A stretch of DNA of 64,000 nucleotides from positions 496,001 through 560,000 of the forward strand of contig VTFK01000023.1 in the NCBI GenBank assembly GCA_009617715.1, given 5' to 3'. The stretch comes from Plectrocnemia conspersa (Eukaryota > Arthropoda > Insecta > Trichoptera > Polycentropodidae). Below the pieces are notes generated by a model that saw nothing but the letters and a program-made list of their open reading frames with translations, did not search any database and was not told the origin of the DNA. Shown piece after piece: positions 1-12,215 of the stretch; within the stretch, counting starts at the first letter, position 1; each line of letters begins with the position of its first letter. A program made the translations under genes and the position numbers.

Positions 1-3000
1 TTTAAAAATTGCGATTATTTGGCACATTTTTCGATCGCGGGCAAATATGCCGGCTGTACGTGACAGAAACCGCCGTCCGGACGTCATTCACGGTCGCCGT
101 CCGGACGACATAAGAAATTTGTGACAGTGTGGTCGCTTACATGAAGTCGACTTCAGTCGTAACTTCGGTTTGGACAACTTCCAGAGATTGTAGTGCAGGC
201 ATTTTATGTTTTAGGATATAAATTATTTTATTGAGGTTTTCTTATGCGACGCAAATTTAAAAGTCTAATATAAAAAAGGATATTAAACAAAAAAGTTTTA
301 TTTACCTTTTTTAAAAGTTCTAAAATAAGGATTCAAAACTTATAATAGAAATGAGGTAAATAATAGTATTGTATTTTAAAATCAAATCTAAAATCTTTCA
401 ATATCACAATTTTTAAATAGTGATACAATAATTTTTATGTAATAAATAAGCTGATTAACTATTTAATTGTCTGGATTTATCTTAAATGTAGCATGTTTTT
501 TTGAGTATATCCCTCATTTTAGTGTAACAGTAAAGTTACATATTATTGTAGTAAAAAATGAAATTAAAAGAAATAGACTTATACAATTATTAAATTGCCT
601 ACAAAAACACTGTATAGTTAATTTTATATTATTTTTCTTGACACATCGTTATACATAGATATCTTAAATCTGAACCACCGCAAGAGAAATTGCTTTTGCA
701 CCTTTCACGCCCAGTTACGCGATAAGAAATAAATAAATTACTTCATTATGTTCACCATTGGTTTTGTGCGTATATTTCATGTTTTAAATTCTAATATAAT
801 ATAATGAAACATATTAAAAACAAAATAATTTGTCATTTTTACCATGGTAACATATACATATATATTTATATTAAAAAAATATTATAATTACGTGATTTAT
901 ATCGCGATTTTTCCTTGGATTCTTAGTCTCGATATATTTCGCTAAAATAATTATGGCATCATCAGGAGATTTTTATTTTATTATCTCTATACACTTTTTT
1001 TACATCTCACAAAAGTGTACATATATTCGGCTGTAATGCTCCAGCCATACTCAATTTTGTTTTGTAAAGAAACATTTTTCATTGTAAGATAACTTTTGCC
1101 AGACTAAGAGCAAGGAATTGAAATAGTTACTTTAGACATACGTACCTAAAAATATAAGGTATAGCATAATTGTATTTCCAAAAAAATACTAAAAGTTTAG
1201 GAAAGCTTAACTTTCTTAATTAAAATACATATGACAACCAATAGATGACATCATGCATGACTCAGCTCAATTTTATTTTAATTATTCATAATAATCATAT
1301 GTAAGATCAGGAAAATTTATAAAAACTTAATCTATGATGATCGATTGTAATTAAAAGCATATTTTATTATCTTCGTTGGTATTAAATTTTATTGGCCTCT
1401 ATTGAAACTATTTGTGAATAATATTTCTTGAAAAAAAAATATTGACATATATTATGAAAATATAAAATCGAAAGAATCTGACAAATAAAGTCTTATATAA
1501 TATATAAAAAAATTGCTAAAATTAAAATTAGTCAAAACTCATAGTTTGTTAAAATATCAAATTACTGTTATCAGTTATATATAATATATGTATATTAAAT
1601 AACTCTTATTAATATTTTTATATGCATGAATCTTTACTATAAAATGACTTACAAAGTAAACTTTGAAAAATTTAGATTAATTTTCTCTTAAGACTTGAAA
1701 TGTATATATTAAAAACATATTCTCTCGCAATATAAAATATCGCTCGTTCTTAATTGCAATACTTATTTTATTTCAAATGTAGCACACCTTTATATAAATT
1801 ATCGCTTTATACACATGTATACGTACACACCCAGCATAATGATATACTAGCAATATAACCTAAATAAATTTAAATCACAACCGGAAGCTGAGCGTGCCTT
1901 TCCACAATATATCACCCAGAAGCCAGATCGCAATAAATTTCTTTACTTAAAAATGTATAAATTCATTATGTTCTAGTAGTAAAACAAGAGCGATGTTAAT
2001 TCGTTAAACGTGATGGACGATCGAAAAAATTGCGTTTGATACATCGAAAACTCCAAATAACGAAAGCTCCGCGCTTTCGAGAGCTTTCGAACAAAGAGAC
2101 CACGTCTGCAGGAACACAAAGAACTAACACAGTGATATAATGGTACAGGGCGAGCAATAATGCATGGAGACCTAATGGCTTGCGTAGGAACTGGGCCACC
2201 CGGTTCACATTGTGTTCGCATTGCCTCCAACTCCGACTGCAAATGCACTTTCATATCATGCATTTTCAATGCATACGAAACTCGCGACTCTCTTGGCTCA
2301 TTCGCTCTTAGTTTGCACAACTGCAAATTGTGGATATGGAAATTATCATCACATGTTATATTACTTTACCGCCAGTTTGGAAGAGGCACACAGAGGTAAA
2401 GTGAACATGAAACAATTTTCATTGAAAGATTACTTTTGTCAGACTAAAAGCAATACATTATTTTTCACGAATAATGTTAAATTTATTTGCGTTCTTTGTC
2501 ATTGGTAAGTCTAAAAGGGCTTAGTCGTAGTGGTTCAGTACGTCTCTGTTGGGTGCAGGCTCTCTGTGTAATGCCGATAAAAACTGAAGCTTTCAGTCAT
2601 TGTCAGGCGAGTCTTCTGCGGTGTTGTAATCTAATGCATATTATAAGTTCATTGGTCCTTTCTATTATGGTAATTTGGTCGTAATTTTCTTTTTGATTGC
2701 CCCTGATCACTTCTTCTGTGACAGTTTTTTTAATAAATTTTATTAATTTGCAAGGTATATTGAAATTTGTATTAAAAAGTCCTTTTCTATCTTTCCAGCT
2801 TACCTTGCCATTTGAATCCCATTATATATCCGACTGTATCACATTTTTTTGTTATTTTTCACAAAATATACATGTGTTAGTAATAAAATATATTTTAGCT
2901 CCTTACTAACTAATAAAGTTTATTTTAAGTTAATGTTTTCGGCTGGCCATAAAGCAAAAAAATTGTTTCCCTAAATTTTAAAGTTCTTAGTGCTATTATA

Positions 3001-3315
3001 AAATGATATTTTAAAGTCTTAAAAAATATTATCTTATTAGTAGTAATGTATAGTTTTATGTGTTTATAATATTTTTATATATTGGCTAAGTTTAGCATAC
3101 ATTTTTCTTAATTTTACAAATAAGTATTAATATATTGGTTAATATATCATACAATTATTTTTACATAAAAATTAGGTTTTACGTTTTTTAAAATATATTT
3201 TATCAAATCGTTTTTAATTGCATAAGCAAGGCAAAAATAAACATAGCAATTAAAATATTTTTTTTATTTGAGTGCATTTTAAAATAGATTTTTTAACAAT
3301 TGCAAGATATATCTC
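1..3315. other. AT-rich intergenic DNA
   Basis: No gene or element recognised apart from the GC-richer left edge (1-190) with direct repeats and a GAAGTCGACTTC palindrome (about 143-154). The ORFs at 1973-2508 overlap on both strands and look random. Confidence 0.5.
71..107. repeat. Direct repeat of CGCCGTCCGGACG
   Basis: Exact copies at 71-83 and 95-107, each with the palindrome CGTCCGGACG, in a GC-richer patch at the left edge of the window. Meaning unknown. Confidence 0.7.
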
Positions 3316-4402
3316 TACAATCACTTTCAGCAAGTTTTATTAGACCAACAGCACGGGTTTCGTCCTGCCCGTTCCACTGTTACTAATCTTCTGTCGTTCA
3401 CCAAAACGGTGACAACTTCTCTCGTCGACGTCGTGTATACAGATTTTGAGAAAGCCTTTGACAAAGTTTGTCATACGTTATTATTAAAAAAATTGTCGAA
3501 CCTCGGTTGCTCAGATAATTTAACTCGGTTATTTTCGAGTTATTTAAGCAATCGTAGACAGTTTGTAACCTATGGTGGCCGATTGTCAAAAGAATATTTT
3601 ACCCCTTCGGGGGTTCCTCAAGGATCCAATTTGGGACCTCTGCTTTTTGTGTTATTTATTAATGACATAAATACAGCAATTAAAAATTCAAGTTTTCTTC
3701 TGATGATTTAAAATTATATAAATGCATTCGATCTGTTGCGGACTCCTTCTCTCTACAAAGTGATTTAGACTCTCTGTGGAGATGGGCTTCCGTTAACCGT
3801 CTGCCCTTTAGTGTCGGAAAGTGCCATACTGTGTCATTTTCTCGATCCCGTTCGCCATCAGCTTATTTCTACCATCTCGGTGGTAACATTTTGACTAGAG
3901 AAACTTCCATTAAAGATCTCGGAATCACTTTCGAGAGCAAATGGAGGTTCTCTCTACACATACACGACGTCTGTGATAAATCTTCCAAGATGCTCGGCTT
4001 TGTTATGAGGAATGCCTTTCACTTTGACGATCCGTCAGTTATTCGCATCCTCTATGACACCTTAGTTCGTAGCATTCTTGAATCGAGATCTATAATTTGG
4101 AATCCCCGAATAGCCAAACTAAAAGGTGCTGTCGACAATACTAAAAGGTGCTGTCGACAATCCAGCTATTCTCGAGGAATTCCAGTTTTGGGTTCCGGAA
4201 CATTTTCGAGAATCACGATCGAGACCTCTTTTGATGGCAGTTAGGGCTAGGACATCCGCACTTGCCGACTCGCCTATAGCTGTGGCCATACGGCTCCTTA
4301 ATACGCTGGCATTGAAAATTGATTTATTTAATGTTAGCTACGAGGATCTGATCCGGTTTATATCTTTTAATTTTAATATAAATTTTGTTTTAATGAGCTT
4401 CT
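3316..4402 (+). mobile_element. LINE copy 1, Jockey-superfamily reverse transcriptase fragment
   Basis: A 5'-truncated non-LTR retrotransposon. Reverse transcriptase motifs in order: QHGFRPARSTVTNL (3349 on), YTDFEKAFDKV, then SGVPQGSNLGPLLFVLFIND (about 3607-3666). The catalytic YADD box is missing: a 7-base deletion at 3702/3703, relative to copy 2, removes Tyr and Ala codons and shifts the frame. Downstream, a second frame (3831-4119) carries the thumb and C-terminal part. A 22-base tandem duplication lies at 4119-4161, where about 165 bases present in copy 2 are absent. It ends at the TTAA of the next element. It cannot encode an active enzyme. Confidence 0.88.
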
Positions 4403-5077
4403 TTAACACTTTACCGACCGGCAGTTTCACTACCAGACTTACGCTAAATACCGGCACCTTTTCGCAAAACTTCGCGAATTTTACCTTTTTTATTTAAATT
4501 TATGTATCTTTTGATACGGTCCGAATATTTCGTTGAATTTTTCTAGACATGTTATAAATGTATCAATGCATCAATTCAAGTTATTATTAGATGGTTCTCA
4601 ACATGTGGTTCGCCGGAAATAAAAAATAATTATTACTTTTCCTTATTATTAGATTTTTAAAATGATTATCTAGATTTTAAAATTAAAAATGTAACAATGC
4701 ATCAATTCAATGGCTTGAATTGATGCATTGTTACATTTATAACATGTCTAGAAAAATTTGTTGAAATATTCGGACCACATCAAAAGATACAGAAGTTTGT
4801 CTGGTAGTGAAACTGCCTGATGAAAGAAATATAAAATATATTTATAAAACCTTCGCATTTGTCTAAATATAATTAAAAAAAAAAATAATTAAAATAAAAT
4901 GAAAATTCATACATTTATATAGTCATCTCTTAAAAAAAATCAAATAAAACACTAAAAATATATTTTTAATTTGACATGGAAACGAAAACATACACAGGAC
5001 GCCAATTGGCGTCTGCGGTGTTTAACTTTCGGCACACTCAGGACGCCAATTGGCGTGAGCGGTAGATAAAGTGTTAA
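4403..5077. mobile_element. piggyBac-like nonautonomous foldback element (MITE)
   Basis: It is bounded by TTAA at 4403-4406 and 5074-5077, the target duplication of piggyBac elements. Reading inward, both ends begin TTAACACTTTA and continue with related sequence (CCGACCG on the left, TCTACCG on the right on the opposite strand). Inside, a long imperfect inverted repeat pairs 4420-4580 with 4714-4817, both arms starting GGCAGTTTCACTACCAGAC. Near the right end the palindrome ACGCCAATTGGCGT occurs twice (about 5000 and 5043), within two tandem terminus-like units. There is no transposase coding. Confidence 0.6.
4687..4738. repeat. 24-bp perfect hairpin
   Basis: Arms 4687-4710 and 4715-4738 are perfect reverse complements around the 4-base loop TGGC. 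A third, near-identical copy of the arm lies at about 4557-4580 in the left arm of the foldback element. Confidence 0.85.
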
Positions 5078-7676
5078 TTGCATGTTTTGAGATTTCTACT
5101 ATTGACTACAAAATAGTTCATCTTCTTTTCTGTAAATTTCGATTTTGTAATATTAAATAATATTTTAGTACGCTTATTATATTATAACTACTAGTAATAC
5201 AAAGTTACCAAACTGCAAGTAATATTGCTTAATAAGAAAACATAAACACTTTAGTTAAATTTCATCAGATTCATCCATATACAAAATTTAATTAATTAAT
5301 GTTTATATAATATTATAAATTTACTGATATAAAATAATAAACCATATTCTAACATATGCATAAAAACAATACAAGAGATGTCTGTTTTTATTTAATTACA
5401 AATTATTAATAATATACGTAGCCTTAATTAACGAATATTATCGACAGTACGAAACTCAATTCTGGTGCTAAGAATCAAACTCAATTTCTCTTGGGTTTTG
5501 AGGCTCACAAAATATATTATTTTAGTTACTGCCTAATTTAAATGCATATGAAATATGTTTGAAAATACTACCACAAAAAAATTTAAATGTTTTTTTAACT
5601 TAAAACAACCATTTTATATTCTAGTAAGGGTGTTATACTTAAACCTTGAATATCAAATTGTTTTCAATTTCAAACCATTTGTAGGTCTGGTGGTATAATA
5701 TACTCGGAATAGAAAAATAGTGCCTTGGGTAGAATTGACGTTTCCCAGATGGGTACCAACATTAGATATACGGCGGGGTAAAACGGCAAAATTGAAGTCT
5801 AATTCATGTCAAAAGCACGCCGGTTCCGTTTGCAAAGGTCCGCTCTAGTTTTGTCAGCGAGGTGCAGTCAATAACCCACACAATGCTTAAAAAAACATTG
5901 AAATCGATAACTTAAATTAGATATCAACCAACAATATCATTCACAAAAAACATTTTTTGTGAATGACATTGTTGAACTAACGTATAAATTCATCACTATA
6001 TTTAAAATTTAAATAATATATATAGTGCTACATTCAATACTGATTTCACTGCTATTGCTTGTGTTGCACAAAACTGTTGATACGTAAAATTAATATCTAG
6101 GTGAAATTTTTGATAATAGGGTTGTCTAAATAAGTTTTCAATGCTGTTTTGTTGCTATATAAATGTCAATAAAATGACATTTTCATGCTTAAAAAATAAT
6201 AAATTTCTGGTACGGCAAGATAGATGAAGTAAATTTGTACTGCACCCTTTGTTTTCGCCTCATACAAATCTACTTTTAAGAGTGTCTTAGCGACTGCCGC
6301 GTTCCTTTATTGCTGACTAGAATCGTATCGTCCTACAAAGGTTAATTGAACTCGTAATTGCAACGGTGTTTAGTTCAGTTAATTCGTTAGTAGTTGTTTT
6401 TTGTTCAACTTTAATTTAATATGTATAGCGTATTATTAAAATCTGTACAATTCAATTATCGTTTCAATGCATGAATAAAACATGGGGACCGAATCATGGC
6501 ATTACTATCGGCGGTATAACTCGAGGAATAAATTTGTGCTTTGGTAACCATAATTTATGATAGAGAAAGGGGAACTGAGACGACGCCGGTTCGTCTGATA
6601 TTATTATTCAGTCATATATCGGGGTTCGTATAATTTTCATTGTATTAAAATTATTACTTGCAGAATATAATAATAAAAATATTTACAATTCAAATAAAAT
6701 AAATAGAATCGCTATCTTCTTAAATATAATAAAAAAATGCAAAGTCTGTCAGTCTAGGTCATGAAAATTTTGAAAGTCAAGAATTCTGAATTAATTTATT
6801 AGGGCAGTCGTACATGTATTGAATTAAACATAATGTAAGCTAATCAGTTGCATATTTTTTTAAGAAAAAAAAAACATAATGAATGACTGTAAAAATTATA
6901 GTGTTTTTAATAAAACTACAGATTGTATAGTTGAAAGTAATTATTGATTAATTAAAATAAAAATCATTAACTGATGAAATAATATTCAAAATGCAATTAA
7001 ATATTTTTTTCACTAATTGGTTAAATAAATGAATAACGGTAAAAGGCAAGAAAAAATATATTTTAATATTCGAATAGTTGAAAACTACAAATATTTGAGA
7101 ACTTTACTCAGTTCGTGTCATAAGTGTGATGAGTGATTAGTGATTGATGATATGATCAAGTGTCATATGCTTTATAACTTATTATTCGATAGACAAATGG
7201 GGGCAAAAATGAATTTATAACCAATCGCGTTAGTGTCTAGCTCCGTCTCAATCCTTTTGTATTTTCTAAAACTATAAATAATTCAGATAACAGTACTTAT
7301 ACGATGCAAAAGGCATACCTATTATTATTTTTTTTTAAATCTACGAAAAAAATTGTTTTACGAGACTTAATGTCGTGATAATTATATATTATAAAAAATG
7401 GCTTTAAAAAATTTGCTTGGTTATTGTACATTATTAAGTTTTCTTGCTTTGCTAAGTCAAATGTTATGCTTTTTAAAGTGCCGTTGAAATCCCATATCTT
7501 CCTCATTTTTTTTTCTAGTTAAAAAATTTTTTAATACATAGTTTGTGATTATATTGCTACAATATTTGAATGTAAATATCCGTATGTAAAATATTCTTAC
7601 TGTGTTTATTTTTGCAATAAAAAATAGTATTTAAAAAATTTAATAAACGGGTCATATATCTAGTACCTTTTTTTGA
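5078..7676. other. AT-rich intergenic DNA
   Basis: Holds the hairpin at 5932-5971 and slightly GC-richer patches at about 5740-5880, 6230-6350 and 6480-6600. No coding sequence is supported. Confidence 0.5.
5932..5971. repeat. Short inverted repeat (hairpin)
   Basis: Arms of about 19 bases around TCATTCACAAAAAA and its complement, with one mismatch and a very short loop. No gene or element boundary is recognised around it. Confidence 0.75.
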
Positions 7677-7919
7677 GCGTTGTGCCGCCCACGGCAATTT
7701 TTAAAATTGCAAAATCCATATATTTTTTGCAGGATTATAAAATCAGCATTTCTTAAAATAATAAATTGGTTATTATTAAGCTCTTGTTATTTGTGGATTT
7801 ATATATGTGCATTCAAGATTAAGAACCACACTGGACGATCCCATCACGAATATGCCGCCCCCAAGCAAGTGCCGCCCGGGACGGTCCGCCCCCTCCGCCC
7901 CACCACAGCTACGCCACTG
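7677..7919. mobile_element. hAT-like element end, left end not found
   Basis: The right end, read on the minus strand, begins CAGTGGCGTAGC and continues into GC-rich sequence with GGGGGCGGA and CCGTCCCGGGCGGCA stretches, typical of widespread nonautonomous hAT-like repeats. A related GCCGCCCACGGC lies at 7682. No matching left terminus or 8-bp target duplication was found, so the element is probably truncated and the left limit is approximate. Confidence 0.45.
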
Positions 7920-10900
7920 CTCAGTCCTTAAAATTATAACTATGCTTTATTTGTGTCAGTTGATATTAGGTTATATTATAAAATGAAACACTAGATAATA
8001 AATATATTAAACGCACATAAAAACAAGCTCTGAAAAATGGCTTTAGTTAAACACACATAAATACCTACATATGACGTACCCTTCGATCTTACCCTTCCAT
8101 AAATAAATTTGGTACGAGGTAGACGTGCGTATACTGCGCACCCCACCGAGTCAAGCAATTGGTAAAAGCAACGTCTTTTGAATACATATTTTGAATAGGC
8201 TAAAGTGAACAAGCGTCTCGGACTTTGGGGGTGGTTAGTCCCGTTTACTATTTTTGTGCTTATTGCGCGGCACAAAATTGATTGCATTAAAGCAAATGGA
8301 TTCTGTCGTCGTGGACACCATGAAGATATCAATCGGACTCGGAGGGGATGTTCGACTGTTTGGGGTTTGGGCTTATTCCACCCTTCTTCGTCCACGCTTT
8401 CTGAGGGTGGTGGTTTCGTGCCCGGAGTTGTGTAGTTTACAGCCAAAGACAGCTGCATTCGGGGTGTGTGCAAGTTCCGAGTGCCTGAGGAAGGCTTTAA
8501 TGCTTTTGCGGTACGTCCGCAGACGGAATGGCCTCGGGTGAAAATCTACCCCGGATGAAAAAGGGAGTTTTCAGCACATGGCCATGATAAAGCCAAGTAA
8601 GTGAATAAGGAAAGGGAGTTTCGAGATTTTCACTTGGAAATAGAATTTTTCTCGGGTCGTATCGCTGCTAAAAGGGGTTGTTTTTAATGTAGATGCAAAT
8701 TTATTAATAAATATAATATTTATTTTTAAAGTTCTCTTTAATCAACCAAAAGTACATTTTACTGTATCATTTTTTATATTGTAATACAGTTTTTTGTAAT
8801 ACAAATGCTGAAATTTATTACATATTTTAAGGCAAGAATGTATTTTTTCTATAATATCATTGATTAATAGCATTTTGTTGTTTTTTTTTGCTTTTTATGG
8901 ATTTAATAACTAATTTTCATTAACTATGCTGGATGATCCACTGGTGTGTTTCATGCTGTTTTTCTTTATCTGTCTGTCTGTTTGTTTGCCCCCCTTTGAG
9001 CAAGTGTCAAATCTGTTATATTGCTTGTTCAAGACAACTCTGATTATTCGCGGATGAGGATGTTGGATGAGGAATTGCATCGCCTCTTGCAAGCACCTTA
9101 GAAATGTGTTTGACGATTGTTGACGGTATAAAAAGGTAGTTTTCCAGTACTTATGGGTGATACAGATGTCCTAATAGGTGGTGCGTGAAATATTAATAAT
9201 TATTAACGCTATGCTTAGTGCTGAGCTCTCTTCCATTATTAGCTTTACTTTCGAGACGAGTTGAAATTTATTTTAATTTGTTCGAAATGATTGTTAGAAT
9301 GACCCCAATAAATATAATTTGTGATAAGCTGGGGAAAAAACGCAAACAAAGTTTATAATACTAGTATGGAAATCACCTACAAAGTTATACCTTTCTTACT
9401 AGTTTTAAAGTGAAATTTATGTTAAGAAACAAACATATTATATTTACAAAAAATATAGACGCTAAATTATTTATTCACTTAATACGCGCGGTGGAAAGCT
9501 CTTAACATGTTTACCATAGTACACGAGAAGATGACAGGCAAATGTTAATTTTCATACTTTTGCGGCGTGTTTACGCTCCCCAAACAAAGTTCATTTCAGT
9601 TATACCGTCCAAATTTCTAGAGCCAAAGGGTTCACCTGTTTTAAAGTTTTAATATGGGAACGTTTTATATTTGTAAAATTTTCAGTGTACCACATGCTGA
9701 GAGGGTTTAGAGAAGAGATGTACGAATAGACGAATGAGACACGTCGAACGTAGTAATGGAATTTTTATCTACAAAGTCCGGTATATAGTCTATCTATAAA
9801 GTCATAAAAAGGCACATTAAGGCACTGAGATGGTTGTATGTTATATAACAGCAACTTTTATTATGTAAATAATTAAGATAAACGAGCAGTAAAGCTAAGC
9901 GAGCAAATCGGCAAATCGTTTATATTTTACATATTTATATATTATTATGTGAGCTTTTTATGTATGTATGTTGAATAACCCTTTTTAAATCAATTGCGAG
10001 TATTAGATATCATACATATATGCCTTTATAATTAGCTTTATAATGAATTAATGATACTTTTGGTGTAATTTATTAAGTTACATATTTTTAACTTGCGATG
10101 TTTTACAATAAATAAAAACAACTTTTGTATGCATATGTAAAGCAATCAAAAAAAAAATCGCGAGACGCTTTAAATTCAAATCAGAATTGTAAATCATCCG
10201 TCAACTGTGTCTTTTGAAAGTGTAAGAAGAGGGACCACTGAGAGAGACAATCTCGTCTGATTCCAAAGAGATATGTAAATGTAGAAAGTGGTCGAAGGGG
10301 GTCGATCGCTCCAAACATCTCTGAAAAAGGTTCAAAATCGAAGGAGAGCAGATTTTTCCACGACGAAATGTATGCTAATACCACAAGTTAATTCAACCTC
10401 AAAAATGCCACGGTATTACCATAATTGAAGTACAGATGGCACTCCGGGATAAAACATTTCTAAATCGTTTTTTTTTTCAAATAATACATAAAATAAATGT
10501 ATTTAATTTATTGCCATAATTTAGGTTTGCTTTGCTTTGACATACGAGTGTTTTTTATTAAAAGCACGTTTCTGGAACATATTATGCTCGTAAACCGAGG
10601 TTTGATTCTGATTCTGTCAAAATTAACTAATTGATGTATCATATTTATTGAATTATATATTACTGTTACAAAAAAGGTCGCCTTGTATCTAGTAACTAGA
10701 TAACTGTACCCAACTAAGATGAAAGTCTTAATTAAGATTAATTTAAGACTTGAATTTCTTAATAAAAATCTATACTGAAACAAGACCGCATCATCTAATA
10801 TTAATTTAAAATAGAATGAGCTTTTCTCTGCGGCGCAATGATTAAGCAGGTCACGTAAAAGGTTTCAGAATTTTATTCGCAAAATTATGACTTAATTAAA

Positions 10901-12069
10901 TTATCACTTTATTGGATTATGAATAACGAACCAATAATGAAGGCTTAAAAATTACTGGGGCTTCTCGTTAATTGACGGGCGATAAAATGGTATTTGGCTC
11001 TGGGTCTCGGCCGCCCGATTTATTTCAGTCTAAATTAACATTATAGACATTTCCGAGAATATTTAGCGCGAAATTTGCGCTATAAATCTCTTTCGTTAAT
11101 AAATTTAATTAAACAAAATAATATTCATATTTAAGATAATATTCATAAGTCTGCCAAAGTGCAACTACAAACTGGGTCAACTAAGCTGAAAGGATGCAAA
11201 GTTGTTTGTTAACTTTAAGCTACTTATTAATAGATATTTTAGGATGCTCACAAATTTTAAATCAATAGAACATTAGCATTTTGTTATAGGTTATTCATTA
11301 AATAATAAATTAAATATGCATTAAAAATAATAATTTAAAGTTATTTATATTTTTTTTGTATTATAGGAACAGCAAAATTTTATTTGCAAAGTAACGCTTA
11401 AAAAAATTTTAATAAAATATTTTTGTGAAATGAGAATAACAATTAGGTCTCTTTAATCAATGAATCTATCTGTTTATTTTATTGTGCTTTAAATTAAATT
11501 TATAGATTTTTTAGAAACAAAATTTTGTCATTAAAAATTAATTTTAAAGTTTTCTTGTTAATTTATTTAAGACCTAAATCCGTGTAAAGCTCAACATAAA
11601 ATAATTGTATATTATACAATTCTTCTTTAATTAATTCACACGAATATCCATTATCGATGAATTATAAATTGCCTACAAATATCTATAGCCACAAGTATAA
11701 CTCTTTTTTTTGGAAAAAAACTGCTTTTAGTTCAGAATATTCTGCATTCCAAAAATAGAATCAAGTTTAACAATTTCACCGTCTAGTAAATGGGTTAAAT
11801 GGTTAGGTTTAAAGGCGGTTCAAATCATTAACACTAGTAACATAGCAAGTTATGACATGTCATATATAAAGCGAGCTTTAAATTCCTAAGGCAAAAAGCG
11901 ACTTTTTAGTTAAAATGAACATCACTTTGAAATGGCTTTTTAAGTACATCATAAAAATTTAAAATATCCATCATAAATGCTTTAAAAATATCTGATGCAA
12001 AGGCCACCCTTTTAAAAGTGTCTGTAAGGCCAGGAGTGGACGGAAAACCAAATTTCCTGTGTTCACACT
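7920..12069. other. Intergenic DNA with a GC-richer segment
   Basis: The stretch 8050-8660 is GC-richer with overlapping ORFs on both strands, none recognised. A patch at 10950-11100 (GGTCTCGGCCGCCCG) also stands out. No gene is supported. Confidence 0.45.
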
Positions 12070-12215
12070 TCGGACTTCAAGGCATTATAACTTTAAAAGC
12101 TCTCGTACGAACTCTAACCAAGAGTAGGCCAACCCAACTTTAAATCATTGAAGACCACAGAAGCTGCCGCTTCTCTCTTCGTGATACTGGTTCCGCTCTA
12201 CGTCCGGAATTTCGA
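12070..12215 (+). repeat. LTR-like repeat fragment, copy 1
   Basis: It shares a core of 24 identical bases (12158-12181, including AGCTGCCGCTTCTCTCTTCG) with the minus strand at 49498-49521, plus flanking similarity such as TTCAAGGCAT, AACTTTAA and CCAAGAG. It is a decayed member of the same interspersed family. Class is unknown; an LTR fragment is the best guess. Confidence 0.5.

Noticed and set aside
8910..9092. Minus-strand frame with RIIRVVLNKQYNRFD, similar to a LINE C-terminal motif
   Set aside because: Only about ten residues resemble the LINE motif and nothing around it continues the similarity.
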